Below, piece by piece: positions 1 to 12,044 of a stretch of DNA of 64,000 nucleotides. The stretch is from positions 56,531 to 120,530 of the forward strand of contig NW_005434583.1 in the NCBI RefSeq assembly GCF_000315625.1. Reading direction: 5' to 3'. Every line of letters begins with the position of its first letter. Within the stretch, counting starts at the first letter, position 1. The translations under genes were made by a program, and so were the position numbers. Under the pieces are notes generated by a model. That model made no database searches. It had not been told where the DNA came from and saw only the letters and a program-made list of their open reading frames with translations. The stretch comes from Guillardia theta CCMP2712 (taxonomy: Eukaryota; Cryptophyceae; Pyrenomonadales; Geminigeraceae).

Positions 1-1486
1 CCTCCACCTCGAAGGCTGCGTTGAAGTCCGCGAACCTGATCCTCCCATCGCCGCTCTTGTCCACGAAGCGGACGATGGCGTAGATGTCGTCGGGCGTCAG
101 GCGCATGCCCAGCCACTCCAAGCCTCCCCACAGCTCCGAGCAGCTGCAGGCAGGAGAGTCAGAGAGAGTGAGGGGAGCGAAAGGAGTCGAGGGAGTAGAT
201 GGTGAGCAGGAGAGTACAAGAAGAGAGTCAAACATCGCACGAAAGTAGGACAAAGACAAAACCAGGAAGTTGAGGAGGAGGAGGAGGAGGAGGAGGAGGA
301 GGAGGAGGCAGGGGGATGAGCAGCAGGAGACCTGAGGAGTCCATCGCGATCGTAGTCGAAGCCTCTGAAGACATCGAAGACCTTGAGGCCGTTCCTTCGG
401 ATCGAGCTCCTGACTGCCGTGATGATGGATAGGAACTCCAGGTGGTGATACTCGTCAGGGGTGAGGAGCAAGCGCGATACCGGGCACTCCCTCCAGTCCT
501 TGAGTGCTCGCCTCCTGCACATGCGAACCTCGTTGAAGAACGTCTGCCTCTCCTCCCGCGAGTTGTTCTGAATCGCCCGGATGGAGGTCCCTACGATCTT
601 GTCCTCGAAGTAGAGCTGCGAGTCGAGGAAGCGGTAGGAGGTGACAGCGGTGAGGTGCTGGAGGGGAGGAGACGGCACGAAGCCCTTGCTGGTGTCCAGC
701 AGGATGCCGCTCATCCCCTTGGTGATCATCCTGAGCCCGACAGAGCACAAGGCTCCTTCCTCCACCAGCCGACTCCCCTGCCGCTGATGGATGATCCCTC
801 TAAGATGCTCCGCCTCGTCCAGTGCGATCGCCACGTAGAACCTCGGGCGGTGGACGGTGTTGAAGGCCTGGCTGACCATCATCCTGTCAACGTCCGCGAA
901 CGAGGCGCGGAAGTCGCCGGGGGGGCTAGCGCGACTCTCGGAGACCCTGTGGACGAGCTTGCTGAAGCTATCGTCGGTGAGCGTCGGGTCGACGAGCTCG
1001 GCGAAGAGGCGGAACTCGTTAAGGGAGAGGTATCCCTTCCTGTCCACGTCGAAGAGGTCGAACGTCCGCTGCAGCCTCATCCTCCTATCGGGAGAGTCGA
1101 ACATGATCCCTACCTCCGACGCCGCCACCTCCTTCACCTCCGACACGTCCGGGATCCACTCGAGGATCACCGTGATGTTCTTCAGCCTCCTGTGCGCGCT
1201 CATGCACCAGACCCGGTGGAAGTGATTCTCCGACATGAGCAGGTACGGGTGGAACTGGATCGGCTTGCCGCCCTCCTTGAATCCCAAGTCCTTGTACACA
1301 TAAAAGTCCGAGCAGGGATAGAAGGCTTTCTTCATCCCTTCGCTCCCCTGCGCCAGGCTCTTGACCGGCCATGGCGTGTGGGTCTGCCTCTTCGTTGAGA
1401 ACGGAAGCTTTCCGGTCCCTGCTTGCTCCAGCTCCATCGTCTCCTCCTCCATCTCCTTCTCTTGCTCTTGCTCTTGCTCCTGTTCT

Positions 1487-1527
<41 letters not shown>

Positions 1528-4500
1528 TGCTGACAGCGTCCGCTCTTCGATGAACTCACTCTCAGGTAACTGCGCAGGCCGTTCTTCACTCTTCTCGTCC
1601 GTCCACGTGGCGATCTTTTTGATATGATTGACCTGCTCCCGCTCCTCATCTCGTTCCAGCAGGTCGTTGTTCTGACGATGCATGTCCGCTAGCCTCTCCG
1701 AGAAAGTTCTCTCACGCGGGATTTCACTCTCAATCTTATGAAAGATGAGTCAGCCGCACAGGAGGAGAGAGGAGGAGGAGGAGGAGGAGGAGGAGTAAAG
1801 GAGTGAGGAGTGAGGAGTGAGGAGTGAGGGAGAAGAAGGAGGAAGGAGGAGGACGAGCCCAGTGGAGGGAATGAGAGGACGAGAGGAGGGAGGATGCGGT
1901 GTGGGACACAAAGGGGTAGGTGGCAAGAAGACAAGAGGGGGGAGGGGTGGGGTGGGTTTCAGACCTGGAAGTCGAGCCTCTCGAGGAAGGCATCGATACA
2001 GCGAACGAGCTTCTTGTCAGAGTCTGTAGTTCCCACGTCGTTGCACCGCCACACCAGGAAGTTGAAGGCGTTCTTCCTCCACACGTTGCGCATGTTCTGC
2101 TCGCACAGCATGTTGAACTGGACCTTCTCCGACCTCATGGAGTTCACGACGAGCCATGCGGAGACTCGCTCGAGCAAGTTCAGCTTCTCCTCCTGCGACT
2201 TCTGCGACTTGACGGCCTTGAGATTGTCGTCGATCAGCTGCTGCACTTCGGGGATGACGAAAAGTTGGATCGTCTGCCCCATCCCGATCCCTCGCATCCT
2301 GTACGCCCCCTGCGCGTAGTCGCGGAAGGTCATGTCCTTGCCGAGGGTGAGGACGGCCTTGGCGTTGAGGCAGTGCTGTATGTCCATCCCTGTGGTGTGA
2401 ACCTGATCGTAGAAGGCGAACCTTCTTGCCTTGTGGATGTCGCACTGGTTCAGGGGCACTACCTTGTGCCCGTCCCTCAGCAGGATCATCTTCCTATCCA
2501 GCTCATCGAGGAACACCACTCCCTCTGCCCAGCTGAGTCCGGCCTCGATCAGATAGCTCGCCACCTCCAGGTTCGTCATGCCTGTGATCAGGGCGCCGGT
2601 GTCGATGAGCGCGTGATACTGCGGGTCCGAGCTGCTGGCGATGAGGTCGAGGAGGCTCTTGACGCTCCAAGGGGACTCGATCATCTTGGAGCTGACGACT
2701 TTGGGGTCTGTCAGCACGTGCTGCAGCTTCCCGTCTGTCCCCCGGTCGTACCGACACTTGCCGAGCTCCAGAGGAAGGAGCTCCGATGGCGTCCCTGAGA
2801 ATCCCAGGCGCCGTTTGAAGAGCATGTCGCCTCCCAGCTCCTGCCCGGACGCCGACAGCTTCATGGCCTGATGCTTGAGCACGTCGGGGAATATGGTGTT
2901 GTGCAGGTAGTTGTGGATGAGCTGGGGGAGGCGGTGGAGGAGCTTGAAGAGAGGCTCGAACTGCTCAGGGTCGTCGAAGTCTATAAGGCGCAAAGGCCAA
3001 ACTTCCACAGGGTCGCTCCTCAGCTTCCTCACCCCGGGGACTTGGAGCATCTTCTGGTGCTCCTCTCGTGCGATCCCCCGGACGACCCCCCCGGCCAGGT
3101 AGACCCACTCCACGAATTGCCTCGAGCTCGGCCTCTTGGCGAATGGCCCTTCCTCGTCGAACATGGACTGCTGCAGGTCTTTCAGCAGGCCCTTCAGCTC
3201 GTAGTGTCGGAGCCCCTCGTAGCGGAAGGCTAGGATGGTGAGCGAGATAACGATGTCGGGGTGCGCGAACTCCGAGCGCTCGCTGGGCACATCCTTGCCA
3301 ACGAAGGGGACGGCGGTGATGGAGCGAGACTTGGGGACAAGGTACTCGGCGGACTTCTCTCTCTCGATCTGCTCGAGCGAGAGCAGCCCGTAGGAGACTC
3401 GGTCGATCTTGGCGAGGACGAACGGGATAACGGAGTGAATGAGCTCGTGGCAGAGGTTGAGCATCTTGAACACCTCGTCGTCCACCTTTTCCACGTTGAT
3501 CCCGATCTTGGAGAATCGCTCGCTGCCCTCGCTGCTCGACTTCTCGACCGAAAGGTAGGAGATGATATGCGCATCGTCCACCCCCGACTTCCTCTGCATC
3601 GAAAACCAGAACACGGCCCACCTGATGAGAATCGGGCGGATCTTTTCGTTGTAGAACCTTCTGCTCAGCAGCACAAGGTGCGGAGTCCGCTGCAAGACCC
3701 TCAGGCTCGTCCCTTCCTCGATGACGACTTGGATCTCGCGCAAGACCTTCTCCGCCTCAGCGCTGCCATGCAGGGGCACGCTCATGGAGCCGGAGGTGGC
3801 GTAGAAGAGGGCGTCGAGGAGGTGGTACGGGATCTCCCACCGGAACCCCTTGCCCGTGTTGGTCTCGGTGAGATCCAGCGGCTCCTTCTTCCCGATGGGG
3901 AAGTTCAGCTCCGACTTGAGGGGATGAAGGACGAGGTCGACCTCGTCCATGAGCAGGGCTCCGGAGAAGAACAGCTCGAGGATCCGCACGCACAGCTTGG
4001 CCTGCGACCTCAAGTTCCCGACGTCGAGGTTCTGGCTCGAGGAGGCCGAGGGCGAGTGGTCGAGCATGTGGAGGATCTCGATGTACTTGAGGAAGAAAGC
4101 CTTGATGTCCACCGGAGTCGTGACCACCACTGCCTTGCTGTTCCTCGCCTTCACCAGCTTCCTGTACGTGTCCATCGTGACGTTGCGGAAGCGGTCGAAC
4201 TTGAAGGTGTAGACGGGTTTCCGGATGAGCGCCGAGAACCTTTCTCTCATGATGTACCGCGAAAACTCCAGCAGGGCCCTGGGGACCACCTGGACAACCA
4301 GCCGCTTCCCATCTGCGAGCATGAGAGCCAGCAGCGGGCAGACGACCGTCGTCTTCCCTGCCCCCATGATCAGCTGCTGGCACGTCGACCCTCGCTTCGG
4401 GTCAGAGACGGCAGACATGAACTCCTGCACAAGGTCGACTTGCTGGTCCCTCAGCATGACGTTATGGATATACTCGAAGACCAGGAAGCGAGGGTCGAAA

Positions 4501-7500
4501 CTCATCTCCTCTTCTCTGTGCTGCTTCATGTACGTCCTCCTGATAGTCAGGGACTTCGCCACGAGGTTCGACTTGAGGATGAGCTCCTGCAGGATCGTCG
4601 GGTCCTCCCGCGCCTGCACTGCCGAAGTCTTCTGGAGGGCCTTCAAGCAGTCCAGCAGCTCCTTGGCGTCAGTCAGGCAGCGGCGCACGTGGCCGATCCG
4701 AACGACGTGCAAGATGTGGTGAATGGTGAGGCTGACAACAAGTTCGGCCGACTCCCTGTCGAGGAAAGGGTTCCACGTCAGCAGCTCCTTGATCGCGTCT
4801 GTGCAGATCAGAAGGGTGACGAGGTGGTCGAGCTCGACGTAGGGCTCCTGCTTGCCCAGCCTCGCCATCTCATGGCGGAGGCCCGCCCAGGCATCATCCG
4901 AGGAGCCGGAGGCCTTCGACTGCGGCACCTGGTTGGCGAGGGAGAGGAGAATCTTGTGTGAGGTCTCGACCTTGACCTTGTCCTGAGCCTGCACTGACTG
5001 TAGGGACTTGATGAGCGATTGGATGCCCGAGATGACTTGTTCGAGCTCCTTGCACGTGGGGTCGTTGACATACTTCTTGATCTCATCGTCGTACAGCATC
5101 TTCATCTTCATAGTGATCCCCTTGTTCGCCTGTCAACCCACAGTCACTCGCAAATACAGTCTGCAAGGAGGAAAGACCTGCTCGGCATAACACTTGGCGT
5201 CGTCTTCCAGCCTGTGCAACATCGAGATCGCAATGTGCGACCTCGCGGCCTCGTGCTTGTTGAGGTTGAAAGAAAGCTTGTCCGACACCGGGGGCATCCC
5301 CTGCTCTTGGCGCGTCTGTGCTGACAGCAACTTGTCCAGTCCCAGGGCGAAGAGAGGGTTTCCACCGAAGACCTTGACGTCTTCGGGGGTCAGCCCAACC
5401 TCAGCGTTGCCAACTTTGATCTTCTTGGTTGGTTTCAACGTCCTCGAGTCGCAAGCATAGTCGGACACTCTTGTTGTGATGAGCTTGCGGGGGAGGGTGG
5501 AGAAGACTGGGATCTCCGTGGTGGACGGCAGGAGGATCTTGTCAAAGAAGGGGAAGCACCAGTCAATCTTATCCCGCTTCTTCTGAAGATAGGGCTGAAC
5601 TTCCTTGCAGATGCGAGAGAACGGGTTGTCCATTCCCTTGAACATCATCTTGAAGACGCTGTTCGCCTGCTCCGGCGCAATCTTGGGGCATTCTCCAGCA
5701 TTCATCCCGATGCACAGGCTGGAGTTGCGCATGAAAGCGCGAAGGACGGACATGAGGAGTGAATGCTGCCTCCACTCTTTGTCTGGGAGCATGCGGATCA
5801 TGAGCGAAGCCATGTTGAACGTCTGGTCCTGCCCGAGGATCTTCACGTTGCACGTCCCCGTCATCATCTCGTAGAAGAAGAGGAAGCCGAGGTCGTCCTT
5901 CCCTCCCTTGAGCTTCATCCCATTGCTCAGCCACTTGTTCAGGCAAGCCACTGCTGCCGTCCCGATGGCGTCCGGCGGCCTCTTGTAACTGACGTTCTCA
6001 AACTTGGACAGGAAGCCGTCCTGGTCTGAGTTGAGGCAGGACTTGTCGGACACGCTGTCAAACTCCTCCTGCAGAGACGGGCGGGTGGGATAGTGCAAGA
6101 GCAGCGAGGTCGAGCAGTCGGTAAGGGCTCGCAGGAACTGCTGCCTGTTGCCCAACTTGTAGTTGAGGGAGACGGTGACGTGATTCTGCAGGAGGTAGAG
6201 CTCCTCCTCCACCGATAGGCGGCAGGCGGCGGACACGTGCTCCAACTTGGAGAGGTAGTGAAGCATCTCCGAGTTGATGTCCCAGGGGGGGGTGATGTCC
6301 GAGTTGGAAGTCACCAGCGAGATCTTGAGGCGGCAGGCATGAGCGTCGGGGAACACGTCGTCCTCCAAGAAGCGAAGCTGCGACAGCAGAAGCTCCTCCT
6401 CGTGCGACAGCTTGGTGTCCGAGACACAGCAGTCAGCAAGCTTGAAGACATCCGTGTGCTGGAGGTTGAGGAAGCGCAGGAGGAGGAGGTTCAACGCTGA
6501 CGCGAAGGTCTGTGTGAAGAGGAACATGGAGGAGATGTGGACGGGGTAGATGTACTGCCTAACGCTCATGCAGCTCAAGCGCAGGTTGTCGTCCCTGTGG
6601 TTAAAGATGAGTTCTGTTGAGATCAGCTTCCCGTTCTGGTAGTTTCGTCTGAATGGCAAGCTGGCAGGAGTTATGATCGACACCTCTCCTTCCATGCTCT
6701 CCAACACGAGGCCGTGCGGGATTCCCCTTACAATCTTGTTGAGATGAACGTTGCGATTATGGCTTATGAAGAGCCCAGCATGGCTGCTGCTGAAGAGACG
6801 AGTCACCCCATCTGGACACACCTTAGAGAAGAAGGAGAGTTGTAGCCTTGGCAGCTCGATCAGGTCGATCGTACAGCCGTTGCTCTCACTTCCTGGTGGG
6901 ATCTTCGACTTGGTCCAGACGAGACAGTGAGAAAGGTTATCCATCTTCGACAGCATCTGTGCAAGTCGGTACATGACACTTCCCTCTGGGGAGTTGCACA
7001 AGTTCAGCAGGGTGTATCCCTCGTTGTCGGAGTACTCGAGCGACTTCTCTTCATTCCATTGCTGCTCGGCAACGATCAACGGGTATTGCGACGACCTCAC
7101 GAAATGCTTTAGCGGAAATCTCTCCACGTGAGCCGCGGCATTGTCGCTCCGGCTCGAGTTCCGCACGAGCTTGATCTTGAGCACGTAGGAGCTCTGCATC
7201 TTCTGAGAGATCTCTGGCTTGTAGTAGCCCGTCAACGAGTCATCTTCGTTCTGCCAGAAAGTGTACTCGTCGATGATGGCGTCCGGCAGCAGACCCTTCA
7301 GCAGCAGCGTGGGGACGAAAGTCTGCAAGTCCTTGGGTGAAGTCCCCAGGTTCCTGGTGATGACGAGCGACTCGTGGGCCAGGACAGGCCGACTGATGGC
7401 CGGCCTGCCATCGCTGTTGCTCTCTGCTGAGGAGAACTTGCTGTAAACCCCTCCTGTCTCCAGCGGGTGGAGGGGGGGCATCTCGTGCATCGAGAAGTGC

Positions 7501-10500
7501 CAGTCCGAGGAGAAGACCAGCTGGCGATGGAAGCGACGGCCGTGCTCGACCACGTTGTAGATGTGCACCACCCTCTGTGCACGGAAGATGACGATCTCGA
7601 CGAGCGAAGTCTTAGGGGCCAGCGTGTCGATCCATTCCTCCTTCTCGGACCGATGGGAGGCCCGGAGGTGGAGGGTCCTGCCGGAGTTGGTGAGGATGTA
7701 GAATTCGTTGGGCGCGTCGGAGACCTCCCCGACCTCTCTGATGTCTGTCAACTTCACCGCAAGCTTCGGGTTCTTGCCCGAGTTGTAGTCCTTCTGACTC
7801 TCGTAGTAGGACACCTGACTCCCACTGAGGACGAACCAACGGCTGTTCCACTTGTTCAGCAGAGTCCCACCAAGCTTCTTTAGCTCTCCCTCCCTCAACA
7901 CGGTCGACTTGTCCTCTGTGATGACCTGGAAGCCGCACAGGCGCGCGAACGGGGACTTGGAATCGTACGAGTCTTCCAGGTAGATCTGCTGGACTCCAGG
8001 GAGCAAGTCGTTGTCACGGCGGCACTGGTCCCAGATCTCAGAGATCCAAGACTCCGAGTGATGGAGGGTCTCGGGATACTTGCGCTTGAAGCGGATCTTT
8101 GGTGCTCTCTCGTCAGGTTTCCATAGAATCAGGTCGTGGCGTCGGCCTATCAGCCTGTACCATAGCCTCCTCGTCGTCAGCTTGATCGCCGCACACTGCG
8201 CCATCTGACCCTCGCTGCCGAACATCTGCTCAAACTCGGGGAAGCAGGATATCCTCTCGTCCACTCCCTCCAGCCTGCTGGTGTTGAGGGAGAACGTTCC
8301 TAGTTGGATGTTGACTTCAATCTCTCCCACCTCTCGACCGCGGGTGTACTCCCTCTGCTCCTCGATCTCCTGCTGGTCCGACGGACTCCTCTGGTTCGAG
8401 CAGGGCACGAACCTTCCAATACAGTTGCGCCCGTCCATGCTCCTCCAGAACCGATTCTTGGCGTAGCTCTTGTCGATGCTGGCTGACGACGTCAGGGAAA
8501 CGATCCTTACGATCGCCTCCATCACTTCGTTGCGTCTTGCCGGGTCAGCGTCAAGCCACGACATGATCATCCCCCTCTGCTTCTGGAATATCTCAAACAG
8601 CTCCGATTGCAGGCCGTTCCCAAACATGTCTGCCTGCTCTACCTCGGTCTTCACCCGTTTCTGCGGCCCGAGACTGAACTCCTTGGTCTGAGACCTGAAC
8701 CTTGTAGCAAGGAACAACTGACTTGACAGGAAGTTGATGACTACGTCATCGGTCAGCTCGTCCGGGGAGAGGTTCTGCCAAATAAAGACGCAGTGCGCGT
8801 ACAGGTAAGCCACTTTGCCCATCTCATTCTTCTTGATCGCAAAGGAGATCCAGCGATCAAGGATCGATCGAGCCTGCTGATTCACAATCTCTCTGATCTT
8901 CTTCCTTTCCACTTCGATCTTCTGCAGGGTCTCCTTGTCCGCTCCGAGGCCGTCGACACTGCACTTCCACCCGGGACCGATGCACGAGTCTCTCTTCTCC
9001 TCGTTATAACGGACAAGGAAAATCATGAAGCCCTCGATGCGAACGAGGAGGCGCAGGACGTAGAGGATGATGGCGGCTGACTGGTTGGTCCACCGGCCTG
9101 TGTCGAGCTCAAGGGCGAACTTCAAGACATTCTGCAAGGCACTGAGAATGCCCTGGGGGGCCTTGATGAGCTCGTTGAACAGCAGCCCGCAGTTGGTAGC
9201 CAAGTGGGAGCGGTCAGGGGCCGGGACGACATCGGGGACCACATGAACCTCTCTTGGCTGCCACAAACTTGGCTCGAACATGACCGAGTCGAGAACCTCC
9301 TGCATCTGAGCATTGGCGAGGACCCTGATGTTCTCGGGGGAGGCAAAGAAGTTGATCACGAGGGGGATGCGGATATAAGGGACGGTGAGGAAAGAGAGGA
9401 GGATCTCTGCGTTGGTTGGACTCAACTTTCCACCAAACGTCGGCAAGTCACGAACATGCAGGACATCTTCTTCCGACTCGATGCGAGTACCACACAGGGT
9501 GGTTGGATCGGCTCCCCCTCGGATGCTGCTCCTGGGTCGACTGCTGCGAAACAGCTGGATCAAGAAGTTTTCTTTCTTGGTCCCCTGCATCCCCTCCGGC
9601 AACGAAAGCTTCATGTCCATACCGAAGATCTTTGCGCTGAACCTGTCGTCGACGACCCTCCATGAGATCTTCGCGTCTGCTGCCGTCCACTGCTTCACGT
9701 CAGGGAGACCCGACGGGGCGTTGAGAGTCATGAACTTGAACAGCGCGACGATGTCGCGGTAGAATGCTAATTCAGGATAGAAGTCCACAATGTCACACCT
9801 CTGGCCAGTGACGTAAAGGTACAAATCATCATTTACAAAGCCCATCTCCCAGCACATCTGCTTCATGAGCTGAGCACTCCCGCAGGGATGTTGATTTTGA
9901 CTCGCATCGGTGTCATAATACTCCATTGGGAACAGGACATGATCGTCCGGCACCTGCGATCTTACACCGGTAAGATACTCGAGGATGCTTGAACGACACG
10001 TGCAGAACTCTGGAGCGAACAACAACATGTCCTCTGTCACGACGACGTAGGCGCTGGCATCGATCCCAAAAGGGAATTGGTCGAAGGCAGCAGTAAGTGG
10101 AGCTTTGGCGTCGAAATGCAGGCTCAGCATGGAGGGAAAGTCAACAGCCCTCTTCCTCAGCACGGCGTCGGAGATGGCCATCATGCTTCCGAAAGTCAGG
10201 AGTCGAGCAGCTTCCAACGTCCTTGTGTGCGGCAGAGACATGATCGAAGCTGCGTAGAACCTGCTGATGTTGTGCACGAGGCGGAGGACATCAACTTGCG
10301 TCTCATATCTCATCGGCTTCTGCCAGATGCACTTGGAGCCATCGGGATGCTGAGAAGTTAGAGGGATGGGGAGGACGCGCAAGAAGACATGGTGGACAGC
10401 AACAGCGAGGTGGAGGTTCATACTCCGAATCTGCTTCCCCTGATTTGAGAGGAGAAGGCAAATGTGCTCCAACTCTCTCAGTGCCTTAATAACATCCTGC

Positions 10501-12044
10501 AGTTCGACAACTTCATCCGGGATTCGTGTAAACTGGATAGGACGAAAGATTTGCTGCTCCGAGTCCAAGGGCCCTGCCAGCGCCTCAATGTCTTCGTCTC
10601 GGATGAACCCATCGAAGAAGTTGAAAGGTCGGTACTCTGCTTGGACTCCATTCTCTCCTGTGAGGTCAAGAACAGCTGGGAATTCCGAGTTAGAGGAGTC
10701 TAGCTCTTCAAGTCTGTTCTCGATTGAGTTGCAAACGCCCAGAATGGCCACGACATGTTCTCGCTGCAGGATGTTCTTCGGCAACGAAGTAACCTTCTGA
10801 CAAAAGGAAGCCAGCTCCTTGCAAGCATAGCGACACACCCTGGCATGCGACGAGTCCAGACTCTTCGCACTCTCCAGCTCTTGTCCAAGGTGCCTGCAAG
10901 AGTGCCACCTGACGAAGAGCTCCCAAGTCATCTGCTGCTCGTAGCTCAAGCCTTGACGAGCCAGCACAAACTTACAAGCTTCAAGTATACAATGAATGAA
11001 CGACGGGTCCCCACCCTGAGGTGGGACTGTCCAACCCGTGTTAAGAATATCGTCCTTGTCATTCAGAGCCTGGGTCGCCAACAGCGGCCGCAAGTTGAGA
11101 TGAGGTAGGAAAGTTTCGTAGAGGAGCTTCGCCTTGTTCTCTTCGTTGGGCCACACCAACATCCGGCTCAGCATAAACCAGAAAGACGAATCTGTCAACT
11201 TGTTCTCTGGAATTTCTTGGAACACCATGGTCATCTTATACTGCATGTTTGCTGATTCGGTTACGTTTGCACGGATAGGATGATAGCTGAGCCCGTCTGG
11301 TCCAGTATTACAGATAGCTACGTTGAGAACGTCAGACGAGATCCGCTCGATGACGATCAGAACTGCATAATCTTCTTTGCCATCAGCCCATCCGGCAGGA
11401 ATAAAAGTGAAGGCTTTAGAAGGCAGAGCCTTGATTCTGGTCACAATCCCGTTTATGTATTCGAGCGCAGACTGCTCATTCTTGGATCCTGTTGGCACAT
11501 TGCTGCTGAGATCAGCAAAGTCCTTAACAATCGACATCAAGGAATCAATCTTCGACGTCACCCCCAGTTGATCGAGTGAGTCTCGCCACTCAGTCGTCAC
11601 GTCAGGGAGCGAAGTCATCAAAAGACTCGCAGCATCCTTCGCGAATGTTTTCTGTATCCCATGCTTCTTGTGAGGAAAACAGCCATCAAGAAACAAGTCC
11701 AGAAAAGCCGTATTTTCCCAGACTGGCATGTTGGTGCTAGATTTGAAGAATGAGTTGGTGATCGCGGACAATTTGCCTGCCTTTGATTCCTTATCTGACG
11801 TTGTCCCTGTCGGTTGAGATGACTTAGATTGTGCGAAATCGGGAATGGAGTTGGCAATCTTTGCACCAGCTGCCTGCTTGGCTTGCTCGATGATATGTGC
11901 GGCAAGCGCATTGGTCACGGTGGTTGGCTCTTCGGGTCGTTCCCACTGAGACTTCCCAGTCTCAGCATTGAAGTAGAAGGTAAGTTTGGTCTCGGGGTCT
12001 TGGTGCGAGGACCATCCCTTTGGCAGAGGCTGTTTGTCCGACAT
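1..12044 (-). CDS. Giant WW / PH / DUF3638-DUF3645 / EF-hand protein, 3' end beyond the left edge
   Basis: Exons seen: 12044-5178, 5129-1965, 1734-332 and 143 to the edge; introns of 48, 230 and 188 nt are GT-AG and keep frame. About 3,860 residues are visible. Domains in order: a WW domain at residues 8-37 (W11, YFN at 24-26, W34, P37); a long unassigned region; a PH domain near 1380-1480; then DUF3638/DUF3645 with a P-loop (MGAGKTTV, near 2542), an acidic box (LLMDEVD, near 2684), GFSGTPSELLP (near 3064) and AYRMRGIGMGQ (near 3232); a Glu-Gln tract; and at least three EF-hand loops, one split by the last intron (DYDRDG / LLSCSE) and one ending at the window edge (DKSGDGRIRF). The family is widespread in eukaryotes and often labelled ubiquitin thioesterase-like, but I see no convincing cysteine-protease motif. 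The start is the Met just before the WW domain; an in-frame Met 35 codons upstream is the alternative. Function is unknown; Ca2+ control is inferred from the EF-hands. Confidence 0.85.
1464..1529. repeat. CTCCTG/CTTGCT hexamer tract coding for Glu-Gln repeats
   Basis: Near-perfect hexanucleotide repeat inside the third exon of the giant gene. On the coding strand it reads CAGGAG units and gives an alternating Glu-Gln run. It lies between the helicase-like region and the EF-hands and is probably a length-variable linker. Confidence 0.9.

Noticed and set aside
3261-4961. Long plus-strand open frame (566 codons), with others at 442-1398 and 1920-2798
   Set aside because: They are antisense shadows of the giant gene, whose minus frame carries clear domain motifs. 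The plus products are His/Leu/Arg-rich with no family features.
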